A stretch of 64,000 bases of DNA, taken from the NCBI RefSeq assembly GCF_000002595.2, contig NC_057017.1, positions 1,340,477 through 1,404,476 of the forward strand, in the 5' to 3' direction. The stretch is from Chlamydomonas reinhardtii (lineage: Eukaryota; Chlorophyta; Chlorophyceae; Chlamydomonadales; Chlamydomonadaceae). The notes beneath the pieces were generated by a model. The model saw only the letters and a program-made list of their open reading frames with translations. It was not told where the DNA came from and ran no database searches. A program made the translations under genes and the position numbers. Below are positions 12,901-22,800 of the stretch, piece after piece (the stretch's first letter is position 1; each line of letters starts with the position of its first letter).

Positions 12901-14791
12901 ACAAGGACAACGACACAGTGCGGCATGGAAGGCGAGGCAGCAAGAGGCAGTGCGGCATTACAGCGCGCCGCGCCCCTCCACGCCCGCTGCTGCGCCCCGG
13001 TGTGTCACCTGCACCGCCACCAGGTCGCACAGCACGTCCAGCCGTCGCAGCAGCCGCAGCACCACCGGCAGCGCCCCCGCAGCAAGCAGCTTGTCCCGGT
13101 GCACTGCAAGCGCGGGTCAGGGCGGGGCGCATTGGGCCAGAGGAAGGCAGGGCGGATTCGGCAACCAAGGGCACAACGAAGGGCAGGGAAGTCAGGTGCG
13201 GTCCGGACAGTGCGACATGCGCGCATAGGGTGCTGATCCCCGTGTCCGCAGTTCCGCAGCTCCTCTGCCCCCCATCACTCCCAGCCCCCAGCCCCGCCGA
13301 AGCCCTCGCTCCCGCCCACCTGTCGCCGCCGCCGCCAGGCAGTGCAGCGCGGTGGCCGCCGCCTGGCGCGCCGGGCCGCAGGTGCGCTCGCTCTCAAGCA
13401 GCGACAGCAGCAGCCGCAGCGCCTGCAGGTGGGTTGATGCGTCGGGGCAAGGACGGGCCGGGGCAAGGATGTCATGGCAGCGGCCACGTAACGTATGCTG
13501 TGCTGTGCTGCCATGGCCAGGTGCCAGCGCAGCGCACATACGGGTGCCTTGGTAAGCCTAACCGCCTGCTGCGGAGAGCTGCCTGTAACTGTAACTGTAT
13601 GCCCCCTGCGCCTAGCAGCCCACTGTGCCCGAGAGCTGCCTTGCCTGCGGCTGGGCGGCCTCGGTGGCTCCATCGCAGCGCACCAGCACTGACAGCAGCC
13701 CCGCGCCCGCAGTCGACAGCGCCGGCCAGGCGGGGTGATGCCGCGGCGCCTGACACAGAATGTCTGGGGGGGGAGCGCAGGGACAAAGCAACCAGGCGGC
13801 AGCAGTAGCGGATTAGGCAAGCGTCCAGAAAGGGGCTCGCGCCCAACCGCCCGGTGCCCGTACGATACTGCGGTATGCACGGTCCCTCACGACGGTCCTC
13901 TCCCATGCGGCTACAGCCCGCCCAGGCCCAGTCACACCCACCCAGCACGACGCCGGTGCCGCCCGCCGCCGCCATCTCATGCGCCATGAGCGGCTTGTAG
14001 TCCAGTGACAGGCACGCCAGCTGCGAAGGTGACCACGTGGGCATCCACCAGCAGCAATCATTTAGAGCCAGAGGCACACGCACCACCCGGTAGATGCAGG
14101 AGGAGCGCAAGTGAGTTAGGACTTCGAGCCCAAGTCCTTGAATGCGAAGCTATCTGACGCCCCACCGAAGGCCGCAAACGACCCTACATTGCACGTGGCC
14201 CCCAGCTGAAGTGCTACTTTCTCCGCGTCACTATCCTCTTCACCTGCAGCAGGCGCGCTAGCGTGCTCCAGGCACCGCGCGCCATTTGTAATATAAGTAA
14301 TCGCACCACATCCGGTGTTGCCTGCGCGCGCCAGCAACACGGTCACATATAAGTAGCTATGCAACAAAGAGTGGCCGAGGTGTTGTGTGCATGTGGGGTT
14401 GCCGCGCAAGACGATGCCAGTACAACGAGGAAGCCATGTATTTGCGCCTGCTTGGCTGCTAGCTTGGGGGCTGCGAGCCCTGCAAGGGTACCCGGCTCGG
14501 CACCATTCGCGCCCAGGCCACACTGCCGACACTGTCACACGCGTTTGGCACACGGCTGCAGCGGGCACGACTCCTCACCCCCTCCCGTTCCCGCGCTGCT
14601 CAGGGCACCCCGTCGTTGCTCCGATATAGAGTCTGGTTCGCTGTTGCCGTCCTGCGCGCTTGCGCCCGTATTCCCTCGACCTCAGCGAGCGATCCTCCGA
14701 AAACGCTTCAGCTTACCTGCACGAAAGGCACGTCCTCGTGCACTTCCCCCTCCCGATCAGGAAGCCAGTTAAGCCGCTTCTGCGGCGCCAT
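2896..14791 (-). CDS. Giant armadillo-repeat protein, about 2,300 residues, about 19 exons
   Basis: Exons read by phase: 14020-13942, 13763-13645, 13422-13320, 13103-13009, 12784-12564, 12277-11170, 10940-10812, 10512-9928, 9419-9290, 9049-8950, 8720-8618, 8251-6647, 6435-5935, 5574-5117, 4843-4420, 4278-3436, 3060-2896; these give 2,255 codons with no stop. Two upstream exons are tentative: 14791-14717 (MAPQKRLNWLPDREGEV) and one ending at 14188 (EKVALQLGATCN). Helical ARM-like units recur, for example LACLSLDYKPLMAHEMAAAG, ALRLLLSLLESERT, ELLWLLAYLTDEDA and GVLPVLVSLV. They are separated by long Ala/Gly/Gln loops, including a poly-Gln run, and the C-terminal third is mostly low complexity. 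ARM solenoids bind proteins; the partner and compartment are unknown. The donor of the 13763-13645 exon is GC rather than GT. Its start faces the SR gene across about 335 bases. No named family was recognised. Confidence 0.75.
3062..3300. repeat. Minisatellites in the last ARM-gene intron
   Basis: Two arrays abut: GGGAGGTGCAAG units at about 3068-3155 and GGGTGCTGAGTGC-like units at about 3180-3298. Both fall in the intron between the exons ending at 3436 and starting at 3060. Confidence 0.75.
5615..5760. repeat. GGTTAGGAAGA-type purine-rich minisatellite
   Basis: Degenerate 11-12 base units (GGTTAGGCAGA, GGTTAGGAAGA, GGTTAGGAGGA) fill part of the ARM-gene intron between the exons starting at 5574 and ending at 5935. 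On the coding strand it is pyrimidine-rich. Confidence 0.75.
7699..7733. repeat. CTG/CAG trinucleotide run (poly-Gln in the ARM protein)
   Basis: About 12 CTG triplets read as a poly-glutamine run on the minus strand, within the largest ARM exon. Confidence 0.9.
9305..10375. repeat. Second copy of the 1.1 kb segmental duplication
   Basis: Matches 1-1118 in the same orientation and spans parts of two ARM exons with the intron between them. Here the segment sits in a complete gene with intact flanking exons, so this looks like the parental copy. Confidence 0.85.
9862..9914. repeat. (CA)n microsatellite
   Basis: Counterpart of the tract at 567-659, shorter and purer, at the same intron position just after the splice donor on the minus strand. 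Confidence 0.9.
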
Positions 14792-15126
14792 CACGCAGTT
14801 TAGCTTCGCTTCTAGTGTCTAGGAACAGCCCGATGGGGACAAACTTCAGCTCATTTTCCGTTATGCCGACAAAGGATTGCAACAGTGATTTGTCGTTATT
14901 ACCGCTGGCATAATCGCTGGGACGTAATCCTTGACGGATGGAGGACTTCATGTGGAGCAATCAAGTCTCGCATGCAGAACTTCATTGGAGTTGGCTCAGT
15001 ACTTCACTCCTCCGACTCCGGATTCAAGAAATTTTCCCTGCGCTACATACGATATTATACACATACAGTAAATCCTCTTATCTGCCGTCATCCCCCAGTG
15101 GCCCAGCGAGGAGGCCAGCCAAAAAA
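14792..15126. promoter_or_regulatory. Shared upstream region of the ARM and SR genes
   Basis: About 335 bases lie between two divergently oriented starts. It is AT-richer than its surroundings and contains TA-rich stretches (for example around 15048-15060), but no motif could be assigned. A bidirectional promoter is inferred from spacing only. Confidence 0.4.
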
Positions 15127-16566
15127 ATGCCGCGCTCGTCTCGCTACGCAGTTGTGGTGGACAACATCTCCTCCAACACGCCCGTTCGCGACATCGAGTG
15201 AGTGCAGCCGGGCTCAGGCGGCGATGCGCGCGGGGCCTCGCGCAGTAAAACCTCGGCTGCACAACCTGCGTGCGCTGCCCCTCGGACCCCGGTGTTTGGA
15301 CTGAGTAGAAGGTGTCAGGGTGTCTAAACCGAGTTGAAGGTGTTAGAGCGAGACACTGCCAATTGCCAACTTGCTTCCTGCCCCCTGCAGGCGCGAGTTC
15401 GCCTTCTTTGGCCGCATCCGCGACTGCGTCAAGGATGGAAAGCACCGCCTGGCGCTGATTGAGTTCGAGAAGTGAGTTGGGCAGTCGGTGTGGTTGCCGC
15501 CAGCGAATCCGTCGCGAAGCTTCGGACGATTTGGGCGGCAAGCCCCAAAGCAGACACGTGCATGTTTACTTGTTTACTGAGCAGGCTAGGCAGCTGAGAG
15601 CCTAATGCGAACACGATGGGGGAACAATGGGTTGTGCGCGATAGGCCCCGCTGGGCCTTTATTGCGAGGCGGAGTCGGCTGACCGCTGACGTCACGGCCT
15701 CGTGCACTTGCTGCTCGGCCCGCTGCATAGACTCGTGCATTTCGACACCCCCCCTGCGTGTTGCACAATCACTGCCAAATGCGCAGCTGCGAGCCTGAGG
15801 CTCCTCCATGACCAAGCTCAGAGGCCTAAGCAAGTTTCTGAGCGTATGTCGCTAGGTCGGATCCCTTCATGCGTTGCAGCGGCTTGGCTCAGGGACTGGC
15901 ACGGGCTCGCTTGAGGGTGGATGCATGACCTTGCAACCACCCCGAACTCATATCTGCTACTACCCTACTGCTGCTGCCTACGCCCTCAGTTCTGACCATC
16001 CCCGCTTCACTGGCCTCGCCTGCCCTTGACAGGTCCCAGGATGCCACTGCGGCCTGGCGCAAGATGGATGGGTTCCGCATGGACGGCCGGCAGTGGCGTG
16101 TGGAGTACGCCACGCGGGAGGACTTCCGGTTCTTCGGCTGGAAATGGTTTGAGCACTCGCCCTCGCCCCCGCGGTACCGGTGAGACCGTGGGTGTATACT
16201 TTGCCCCCAGGTTGTGAATGCACGGCAGCTACGTACATGCGGCGGGCTATGGCTGAGTTGATGCTTACGAGGTCAACGCTGCTATTCTGTGTTGATCCGA
16301 CAGACCCGCGCCATTTGCATAGTGGTGTTTTACGAATTCTTGTAACTCCGCGCACGCGCAGGTCGCGCTCCCGCTCCCCGCGCCGCTCGCGCTCGCCGTC
16401 CCGGTCGCCTGTGCGCCGCTCCCGCTCGCCCGACACCCCTGGTGGTAACGATGGCCGGCCACGGAATGCATCCAAGTCGACCTCGCCGCCCCCGCGTCGT
16501 GAGGATGACCACGGCGCTGACGATGGTCGCCGTTCGCCGTCGCGTTCGCCACGCCGTTATGACTAA
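15127..16566 (+). CDS. Small SR-type splicing factor (RRM plus RS tail), 167 aa
   Basis: Four exons: 15127-15197, 15391-15471, 16033-16179, 16362-16566; they sum to 168 codons including the stop. Residues 1-75 form one RNA recognition motif. RNP2 is represented by YAVVVDNI, RNP1 is weak (HRLALIEFE), and the last strand is WRVEYAT. A Trp/Phe-rich linker (REDFRFFGWKWFEH) follows, then a C-terminal tail dense in RS/SR and SP dipeptides. This order is typical of SR splicing factors, which bind pre-mRNA in the nucleus and recruit the spliceosome; phosphorylation of the RS tail is expected. The start is the only ATG that leads directly into the RRM. The exact SR subfamily is uncertain. Confidence 0.85.
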
Positions 16567-17389
16567 TGTGGTAATGGAACGTCACTGGCGCTTTAGCGGC
16601 ATTCAGAGGATAAGATGCAGATTGTGCCCGAGCCGCTTGCTGCGGAGAGGAGAGAGTCCATTGATGACGTAATTGAGCGGCGTTGCATAACAGACGTGCA
16701 CATTGAAGCGTCTGAGCACGGAGTTTTCGACGATGCAGGGTCGCACGCCACGCAGGAGGCATGCCCGTAATGCAGCATTCACCGCACAGGGAGACAGTGA
16801 AAGGGCCATGTGCATTTCTAAGCTGAGGTTGTACTATACGGGGGGTAATCATGGAATCAAGCGTGGCCACGTAAAATTGTCAAGAACTGAGCACATCATG
16901 TAGGGACGCATGGGAGGCGCTGACGCGCAGAATCGACCTCCGTTTTGACTGGTGTTGGACTGGGGTACGGTCGTGGGGCACGGTATACTTGCGGATGTTA
17001 ACCGCACTGGGACCATATGGCTGGCATAAACAGATTCGGGGAGAGAGGGAAGCCCGGGAGAGAGGTCGATTGGCACCCGTCGTGCCGGGAAATGTGCCGA
17101 TGCGTGGCACGCATGTAACGCATAATGTTTATAAGGTGCCACAGATTATAAAACAATGAACAGCACTCGGGTGTGGCCTCAATCATGCCGGTGATGCCAG
17201 GGCCATTGTTGAAGCTGCAACGGCGCCCTGGAGCTGGCTGAGGGGGAGGGGGAGCATCACCCCCGCACAAACAGATTACAGAGTCCCGTTCCAAAGACTC
17301 AGTGGAAGTCATTTAGTCTGCGAACATGGATAATAGCGAAACTTGTTGTTCCTAGAACGAATGTGAGCTCCACTGCTTACTTTCTCAAC
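16567..17389. other. SR-gene 3' UTR and intergenic sequence
   Basis: No coding signal. It holds the probable 3' UTR of the SR gene up to its TGTAA signal, then the upstream region of the MBOAT gene. Confidence 0.5.
17114..17118 (+). terminator. TGTAA polyadenylation signal of the SR gene
   Basis: First TGTAA after the SR stop codon, about 550 bases downstream. Confidence 0.5.
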
Positions 17390-20300
17390 ATGAAGCGGAA
17401 AACTGGGACGAGCCCGCTGCTTCTTGAGAGGCTCTGCTACTTAGCAGTGAGTTGGATACGTATTGCCCAATGAAAATGACGGATGGAAGCGCGACAGCTG
17501 AGACTGTCCCTGCTTGCAGCTTATCGCGGCGCTTCAGTGGAACGTGCTCCGGGAAGGGTACACATTTGCGAAGCAGCTATCCGCCCATATACTGCTTCGA
17601 AACGTGCGAGCTGGGGGCCCTCTCGGACCGAACGACCTGTCCGACCATCAATGGCGCTCCTTTCGCGAGTCGCTGCCCCTGGTCGCGGCCGCAATGGCCG
17701 GCTATGTGGCAGTCTCATGGATGGTGAGTGGTGATACAAGCTTGAAATGTTGTCTGCGACCGTTCGCGGCAAGGGGCCCTCCTCAGGAGTGGTGTGGGTT
17801 CGGCGCATGGTAGGTGGGCACGGTTTGTCGCCACGGTTTTCCACCACGGAACGGTTGACCACTCCTCTCCCTCATCGTTACACAGGCACGTTTATTAATG
17901 CTACCTCGCACGAGGCAGACCTTCATGGTTGCGGTGTCGTTTCTTTTCCTGTGTAAGTTCAGGCGCTTGCTCAAATCATGACGTACTCATGAGATACAGT
18001 GATACGCCGCAGCATCATTCCAGTTGCCCGTTCCTCTGTCTCCTCCTAACAAAGCTGCCATTCCCTCTCTCATCCTGCCTAATCTTTCTTTTCATAAGTC
18101 GTACTGCATGGCGTGTGCGCGATCTACGTACTGGCGCTCGTGGTGGGAGCGTACGGCCTCAGCCTGCGCCTTGCAGGCGCTCCAGGCAAGCCCAATGGGT
18201 GGGCTCTTGGCTGTCCCGGAAAGCACCGCCACGGCAGGAGGTTTTGGTGCGCGCAGCTCGTTGGCTCCTCTATACTACCGTAGCTGTACCAACCAATGCA
18301 AGCATATGGACGTATGGTATGATCTGGCGCTTTCCCTCGCAGGCACCCGCTACGGTCTTCTGGTGGTCTGGGCGTACTGCTGCGGCTCCCTGCTTCTGGC
18401 GCGGCTGTGGGAGGGACTGCCCTTCGCGTGGCTCAGGTGCGAGCAGACGGCGGTTGCAGCTGATGCCTGTTCAGGTAGCTCAATGGCCGCTAGCGTGTTG
18501 TTAGGAAAGGCAAGCGTATACAAGCAATGGTCCAGCTGGCGCATTGTGGATGGTTGAGGAAGCTGAAATTGAGGCGCCTTGCCAAGTTTGCATCATGACA
18601 GCGAGGCGGTCTAACTGCTACCGGTAACGTGGAGCTTTGCACAACGTGCCCGCCTGCATCCGGACCCGCCCATCCGCTCGCAGCCCCGGGCTGGCGTTCC
18701 TGGACACCCATCGCGGCATGCTGCGCTGGCACATCCACTACAACCTCATGATCCTACGGCTCATTTCCTTTGCATCGGACCTGGCATGGGCACGAAACGC
18801 ACGGCGAGCCACGCCTGGAGGCCGCGGTCCGTTGCAACCGGCGCAGGCCCCTGTGCCAGCAGCGCTGACAGCGGTTCGTGCCGGCGAGGACAGCAGCGGC
18901 AGTGGGTTAACGGCGAGCGGTGGCAGTGAAGGCGAATCTAATAGCGGCGGCAGCTTGGCGGCGGTACCTTCCAGTATCGGGAGCTTGGACCAGGAAATTA
19001 AGGTGCGTGCGGGCCTTATAGGCCATCGCCTGCTCGGCTCCTCCACGCAGCCTGCCGCATTTTCAGTCTTTGAAAGTCCAAGTTGTCTTTCCCATACCAG
19101 TGCACTTCTGACTCTGTGTGCCTCAACAGGCCCGCGTGGAGGAGCCGCTGCCGCTGTGCCAGTACAGCCTGGCCGGCCTGCTGGAGTACTGCCTGTACCC
19201 GCCGCTGTACATCGCCGGCCCCATCATGTCGTACAACTGCTTCGCGTCGCAGCGCGCGCCCGGAGGCGCGGTACGGCACCTGGGCCGCCGGCAGGTGCGG
19301 CGGCGGCGGCGGTGGCGGCAGCGGGGCGGCTGCTGGTTGGGGCTACCTTACTGGGCATGGCAAAGCGCTCGGAAATCGTCGCAGGTTACAGCAGTATGCC
19401 TTGCGTGTGGAGTTCTTGATGAGGTATTAGCCTCACGCCTGACACCTGCTCTCTACCCGCATGGCGTGCATGCTGCTCACAGCTGCTGCTGTATGCAGCA
19501 CGCGCGGCGCTGGTGCTGCTGTGCCTGGAGGCCGTGACTCACGCCCTGCCGTACAACGCCATCGCACGCGACCGAGCTCTGGACAAGCTGGCTGCGCGGT
19601 GGGCGGGCGACCCGGCGGGCGCTGCGGCGGCGGGGCTGCCGCGGCCTCGGCCGCTGCACTACTCTATCACAGGCTACTGGGTGCTTGTGTTCATGTGGCT
19701 GAAGGTGGGTGCGCGACGCCGGCAGTGGGGCAGCAAGGGAGACGCGAGCGGCATCGCAGAACGCCAAAGCGGCGATGGGTAGGCGTTCAGCTGTGCTGAC
19801 TGAGCGCACTCATTCCGCGCTGCCACCGTCCTGCATCGAGTAACAGAGGCATGCCCTGCGCTCGCGCTCGCGCAGTTCACATTCATATGGCGCTTCTTCC
19901 GGCTGGCAGCGCTGGCAGATGGTGTGGCCCCGCCAGAGAACATGACGCGTTGCGTGTGCGACAACTACGACGTGGAGGTGCGGGCGGAAACTTGTAACCT
20001 CGCTTTCATTGCGCTTTTGTTTCTTTGCGTAGACGTATCTTGCATCAAGGGCTTTTGCGCTAGGGCAGAGTCAGGCAAGCTTGGCCATTTGCAGTAATGT
20101 AGCTGTCACCCTGTTTGCTGCAGTCTTCCCACCCGCTGACACGTCTCAATCACCACCCCTCCATCCCCGTTGTCCCAGGGTTTCTGGCGCAACTGGCACG
20201 CGTCGTACAACCGGTGGCTGGTGCGGTACATGTACGTACCGCTGGGCGGCAGCGCCTGGCGGGCGGCCAACGTGTGGGTAATCTTCACATTCGTGGCGCT

Positions 20301-21090
20301 GTGGCACGACCTGGAATGGCGCCTGCTGGGCTGGGCGTGGATGATGGCAGCGGCCATAGCGCCCGAGATGGTGAGTGTTCATTCGTGGTCTTGGGCGCCC
20401 GGCAGCGTGCGTGCGCGCTTCCTTGGCGCTCAGGCCGCGGCGCACCTGCATCCGCAACTGCTTCTGCATCCAAATTTACAAACACCAATACGGTAATACG
20501 TGACCACGCGCACGTGCGCAAATGGCGCACACGGCACATGCGGCAGGCTGTCAAGGCGCTGGGCCGCAGCAAGTTGCTGCGGCGCTGGCATGGCACGGCA
20601 GCGCTGCGACACGCCTGCGCCGCCGCCGCCGCCATCAACATCCTCATGCTCATGTCCGCCAACCTCGTGGGCTTCGTGACGGGGCTGGACGGCATCGGAC
20701 CGCTCGCAAGACAGGTGCGCAGCTGAATCACAGCAGTGCTTGGTGAAGCATCGTATGCCTGCGCATTGGGCCCACCAATCATAGCTTGGTCCGGTGGGGA
20801 TTCCGCCATTTCGGGCTGTACTGTAAGGCCTTCGTGCAGTCCAACGACCAATCTGACACCAAAGTAAGCCACCATGCAGCTCATCATGAAAGGTGTCCGT
20901 TGCCGCGCTGCAGGTTCTCGCCCAGCCGCGGTTTCTGGCAGTGGTGCTGTTGGCGTTATTCTCGGCAGCTCAGCTCATGTTCTGGAAGCGTGAGTGTGAA
21001 GCGAGAGGCCGGGAGCGAGCGGTAGCAGCGGCATCCGCCGCTGCCATGGAAGCGACCGGGCTGCCCAGCAGGGCATCCAATCGGCCGTGA
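17390..21090 (+). CDS. GUP1: GUP1/HHAT-like MBOAT O-acyltransferase, 617 aa
   Basis: Twelve exons: 17390-17446, 17520-17723, 17886-17952, 18099-18185, 18343-18436, 18684-19002, 19130-19294, 19483-19704, 19876-19977, 20179-20370, 20547-20714, 20914-21090; exactly 618 codons. The protein is multi-pass: hydrophobic segments occur at the N-terminus (LLLERLCYLALIAALQW), around FMVAVSFLFLFVLHGV and VLALVVGAYGL, and near the C-terminus. MBOAT signatures are NWHASYNRWLVRYMYVPLGG (conserved Asn-His region) and FVALWHDLEW (probable catalytic His). RWHIHYNLMILRLISF and YPPLYIAGPIM resemble GUP1-type members. Relatives transfer acyl chains in the ER; yeast Gup1 remodels GPI anchors, and HHAT acylates Hedgehog proteins. 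A low-complexity Ser/Gly loop (about 70 residues) lies in exon 6. The intron after 18185 begins GC. The substrate is unknown. Confidence 0.88.
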
Positions 21091-22800
21091 TGGCGACGGG
21101 GCGATCGTTACGCTTGCTATTCCGAATAGGGGCAGACGTCTGGGTTGCGGCCCTGATTTTGACCGTTTCTGGTGCTTAGCGCCCGCTGTGTCTGCTAGCA
21201 GGCCTGTTACAAACCGCTTGTATGAGCATGATGGGTCTCAGCAAGCCAAGTGGGCTGTGGACAGTTTTGAATTGAGGTGCGCGCAGATGGAGCAAGTTGG
21301 TGGCGGATGCAAGGGGTGTGGGTGGGGGGGGGCTGCCCGGCAACCTGCTGCCAATAGCCAGACAGCTGTTGGCGCGTGGCTGCTAGCAACAAGTAAAGGG
21401 TCATGCGTGCCGTGCTATCAATTCTAGTATCAACGTGACCCCGGGCGTTTTGTGTGACTAACACGCCGGGCGGAATGTAACGCATCAACTGGGGGCGCCC
21501 GTAACTGGGGGCGCCCGTTTTGCACACGGAACGTTGACCAGGAGGTCATGGGTACTTTAATCCAACTGGGAACTCCTTTTGCTCCTGCACGAAGCAGTGA
21601 AGCACTTTGCGGCGTCTTTGCAGCGTGCCGCACAGCAGATCCTGCATCGATAGTACATTAGTACAACAAGCAGTGTGGGACGTGTGGGGGACCCCCGTGG
21701 GAGACCCCTCCCTGTCGGACGAGCGGTTTGCCCACGCTTTCCCGTGGCGTTTTTGAGATTCCAAGGCCCCATCACCTGAACATTGGCGAGTGCCAAAACT
21801 GCCTAACGCCGATGTTGTCGAGATGAAGCGACTCGAAAAGGCCACTATCAGCTAATTGACTCATTCGCTGTGTTTTGCTTCCAGTGTGTTATTGTGTTCT
21901 AATCTGAAGCACATTGCTGGCTTCGGACGTATCAATTCATACCGAAACTGGTGCGGCGGACTCCGCCGTCTGCGTGTTTGGCGGTGAGTTCTTGAATGAT
22001 CGAGATTAAGTTAGGACTTGCCTATTATCGGGAGCTTGCAGAAAACGCGAGGGGCTGGTAGCGTCTTGTGGGAGATTTTGTCAGTCAACATATGCATACA
22101 GCAGCGTCTTGGATATGATTTGTATCGGAGGCTTAAGTGTGCCGTATAGACGTCTTCTCAGCTGCTGCGAGCTCAGGCGCTGCGTGTGGGGACGGTTGGG
22201 CTGGCCTCGCCTCTGAGGGCCACAGCGGCACCTGCAATGTTTATCCATACATAGCTTATAAAGTTAGAAGGCAGCAGGTGCGTTAGATGTTCTTGGGGTC
22301 CTGTGCTTGAATCCTGAGCAGCCCCAAGCCCGTCAAGACACAGTTTGGTCTGAGTATGCAATTTTATTGCATCTTTGGTGGTTGCCGGTAACTCTTGCAC
22401 CCTCTCCGTGTTTAAACAGGGCGCCGCGGCGGTTCGCGCATTTGCCGCCTTGTATCCAGAGGCCAGCCGGATGCTAGCCTGGCCTGCGTAGCCAAAGCTG
22501 GAGTGATATAGTGCGAGCTGGTAGGTCTCGCGCATCTGCTGGGCGGTGCCGCGTGCCGACCTGCGCGTGGTCATAGCACCGGCGTGTCAGAGGATACTGC
22601 GGCGGCTGGAGCCAGGAAGCCCACTTGACGCCTGTCAACGGACGGAACTGAGGAGCTAAGCGGGAACTCGTGAGCTTACTAGCTCACGAAGGCCTGCGGG
22701 CTGTGCCGGGAGGCGGCGTGTGGCGCACGTGCGACTTCGTGCAGCAGGGACGGAGAACGCAAGCAAGCTGTAGACGGTGAACGAGCCTGCTGGAGCCGCC
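21091..22800. other. MBOAT 3' UTR and upstream region of the first VARL gene
   Basis: AT-richer sequence with no convincing gene. A 133-codon open frame at 22173-22574 (-) lacks recognisable domain content. A short direct repeat (GGGGGCGCCCGT) occurs near 21490-21515. Confidence 0.5.
21476..21480 (+). terminator. TGTAA polyadenylation signal of the MBOAT gene
   Basis: First TGTAA after the MBOAT stop codon, about 390 bases downstream. Confidence 0.5.

Noticed and set aside
22173-22574. A 133-codon minus-strand frame upstream of VARL A
   Set aside because: No recognisable domain, no splice partners, and AT-richer context; more likely untranslated or intergenic DNA.
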